Part shown: in pieces, positions 5,302 to 6,036 of the stretch
How the letters are laid out: each line of letters starts with the position of its first letter
Position numbering within the stretch: the stretch's first letter is position 1
Assembly: GCA_003566935.1 (NCBI GenBank)
Contig: PXBM01000108.1
Span: 1-6,036, forward strand
Origin: Syntrophomonadaceae bacterium
Lineage (GTDB): Bacteria; Bacillota; Dethiobacteria; DTU022
Direction: 5' to 3'
DNA length: 6,036 nt
Notes under the pieces: generated by a model
What the model was told of the DNA's origin: nothing
Databases searched by the model: none
What the model saw: only the letters and a program-made list of their open reading frames with translations
Program-made: the position numbers and the translations under genes

Positions 5302-5873
5302 TAACTCTTTGCACCACCTTGCATCTCAATCCCGGGCACGTTTCGAATATCGCCGGATTCAACTGCGAAAAACTCCCGGGTTTCAAAATTAAACAGTCTG
5401 GCTATTATGTTTGTCGGGAACTTTTGAACAACCATGTTGATAATCATAACCGTGCGGTTGTAACGCTGCCTGGCATATGCTAGCTTGTTTTCAATGCCGA
5501 CCAGTTCTTCCTGCAGCATCATAAAGTTCTGGCTTGCCTTGAGTTCCGGATAGTTTTCTGAAACGGCAAAAAGGGTCTTGATTGCTCTTGCCGCTTTCTC
5601 ATCTGCAGCCGCATTTTCTTTCATCGATGAAGAATTAAGGTACTCAGTTCGGGCCTTCGTTACTGTTTCCAGCACTTCCTGCTCATGCTTCATGTATGCT
5701 TTTACCGTATCGACAAGGTTGGGAACCAGGTCGAAACGCTTCTGGAGCAGGGTATCAATATTGGCCAGGGCTGTATCGGCCATATTACGCAAACCGACCA
5801 GGCGGTTGTAAGTGTAAACGGTAAAAGCTAAAACAAAAACAACGATAGCTGCTAAAACGTGGATAGGGTCCAT
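5301..5873 (-). CDS. lemA: LemA family protein
   Basis: A 190-residue LemA-family protein with one N-terminal membrane segment (about 5-21) followed by a long, mainly helical domain. The molecular function of the family is not settled. Family hallmarks are clear: NRLVGLRNMADTALANID (23-40), LLQKRFDLVPNLVDTVKAY (42-60) with KHE (62-64), ENYPELKASQNFMMLQEEL (106-124), GIENKLAYARQRYN (126-139) and FPTNIIARLFNF (152-163). The start is supported by AAAGGAGG 7 nt upstream. LemA genes commonly sit next to htpX or to TPM-domain membrane genes, so a link to envelope proteolysis is a reasonable inference from neighbourhood, not proof. No signal-peptidase II lipobox is seen at the N-terminus. Confidence 0.93.
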   Translation of the reverse strand: MDPIHVLAAIVVFVLAFTVYTYNRLVGLRNMADTALANIDTLLQKRFDLVPNLVDTVKAYMKHEQEVLETVTKARTEYLNSSSMKENAAADEKAARAIKTLFAVSENYPELKASQNFMMLQEELVGIENKLAYARQRYNRTVMIINMVVQKFPTNIIARLFNFETREFFAVESGDIRNVPGIEMQGGAKS

Positions 5874-5880
5874 TCTGCAT

Positions 5881-5888
5881 CCTCCTTT
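5881..5888 (-). promoter_or_regulatory. Ribosome binding site of lemA
   Basis: On the minus strand AAAGGAGG is followed by 7 nt and then the ATG at 5873-5871. A second ATG at 5880-5878 is out of frame and too close to the Shine-Dalgarno. Confidence 0.8.
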
Positions 5889-5913
5889 GAAAACCTTACT
5901 ACATATTCTTTTT

Positions 5914-5919
5914 ATTATA
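5914..5919 (-). promoter_or_regulatory. Candidate -10 box of lemA-htpX
   Basis: A perfect TATAAT on the minus strand, 40 nt before the lemA ATG and within very A/T-rich DNA. At 17 nt spacing the -35 position reads CCTATT, a poor match; the closest -35-like hexamer, TTGCTA (5937-5932), is only 12 nt away. The promoter is plausible but weakly supported. Confidence 0.4.
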
Positions 5920-5945
5920 AGTTATTTCCTCTAGCAAATAGGTTT

Positions 5946-5954
5946 TGTTATAAA
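5946..5954 (+). promoter_or_regulatory. Candidate extended -10 for a rightward gene
   Basis: TG-T-TATAAA on the plus strand resembles an extended -10 element. The -35 region is poor. It would start a transcript of about 70 nt before the possible start codon at 6033. It faces away from the lemA promoter, fitting a divergent pair. A/T-rich sequence makes chance matches easy. Confidence 0.25.
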
Positions 5955-6032
5955 TATTTAAAAGGATCAGGCCATCTAAACGGTGAATATTACCTGGTAT
6001 GCAATTAATTTGAGATACAATGAGGGGAGTTA

Positions 6033-6036
6033 ATGC
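6033..6036 (+). CDS. Possible first codon of a rightward gene cut by the window edge
   Basis: GAGGGGAG (6022-6029) followed by TTA and ATG (6033-6035) looks like a ribosome binding site and start codon, though the spacing is short. Only one codon is visible, so nothing can be said about the product. No other feature was recognised in the 163-nt gap between lemA and the window end, which is A/T-rich near lemA and contains the small palindrome TAAATATTTA (5951-5960). Confidence 0.25.

Noticed and set aside
6016..6021. TACAAT as a -10 box for the rightward gene at 6033
   Set aside because: There is no acceptable -35 at 16-18 nt, and transcription would begin within the ribosome binding site.
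1..6036. Search for CRISPR arrays, insertion sequences, tRNA or rRNA genes, defence or toxin genes
   Set aside because: No regularly spaced repeats, transposase motifs, terminal inverted repeats or RNA gene signatures were seen; known genes fill nearly all of the window.

Overview
The window is bacterial chromosome, most likely from an anaerobic Clostridia-type Firmicute. A CodY regulator, strong AAAGGAGG-type ribosome binding sites, consensus sigma-A-like promoters, a UPF0316 (DUF5698/DUF2179) membrane protein and moderate base composition all point that way. The species cannot be named from this sequence. There is no insertion sequence, CRISPR array, tRNA or rRNA, and gene density is high. 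This is an ordinary housekeeping neighbourhood, and I do not see a convincing new multi-gene system in it.

Left part (17-1986, + strand): larB and larC overlap by 4 nt. Their products carry out the first and last steps in making the nickel-pincer nucleotide cofactor (NPN) from nicotinic acid adenine dinucleotide. The intermediate sulfur-insertion enzyme LarE and a user enzyme such as the lactate racemase LarA are not in the window. The window probably opens inside an operon, because only a few bases precede larB. The larB start is awkward: its Shine-Dalgarno touches the TTG codon. LarC is one uninterrupted reading frame, but it carries a correctly phased A_AAA_AAC heptamer.

Middle part (1987-2905, + strand): codY has its own good promoter and a very short predicted leader, and it ends at a clear intrinsic terminator. 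Its DNA-binding domain is highly conserved, but its effector (GAF) domain differs from the Bacillus type at positions associated with branched-chain amino acid binding.

Next (2906-4391, + strand): a second strong promoter, with a perfect 17-nt interrupted palindrome at its predicted start of transcription, drives a small UPF0316 membrane protein and, 20 nt further on, murI (glutamate racemase, for D-glutamate in peptidoglycan). An exact 11-bp direct repeat flanks the codY terminator and ends just upstream of this promoter.

Right part (4393-5873, - strand): lemA and htpX form a two-gene operon with a TAATG junction, converging on murI with one base between the stop codons. HtpX is a membrane zinc metalloprotease of envelope quality control, and LemA is its frequent neighbour. 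The last 163 nt are a divergent intergenic region holding the lemA promoter and possibly the first codon of a rightward gene at 6033.
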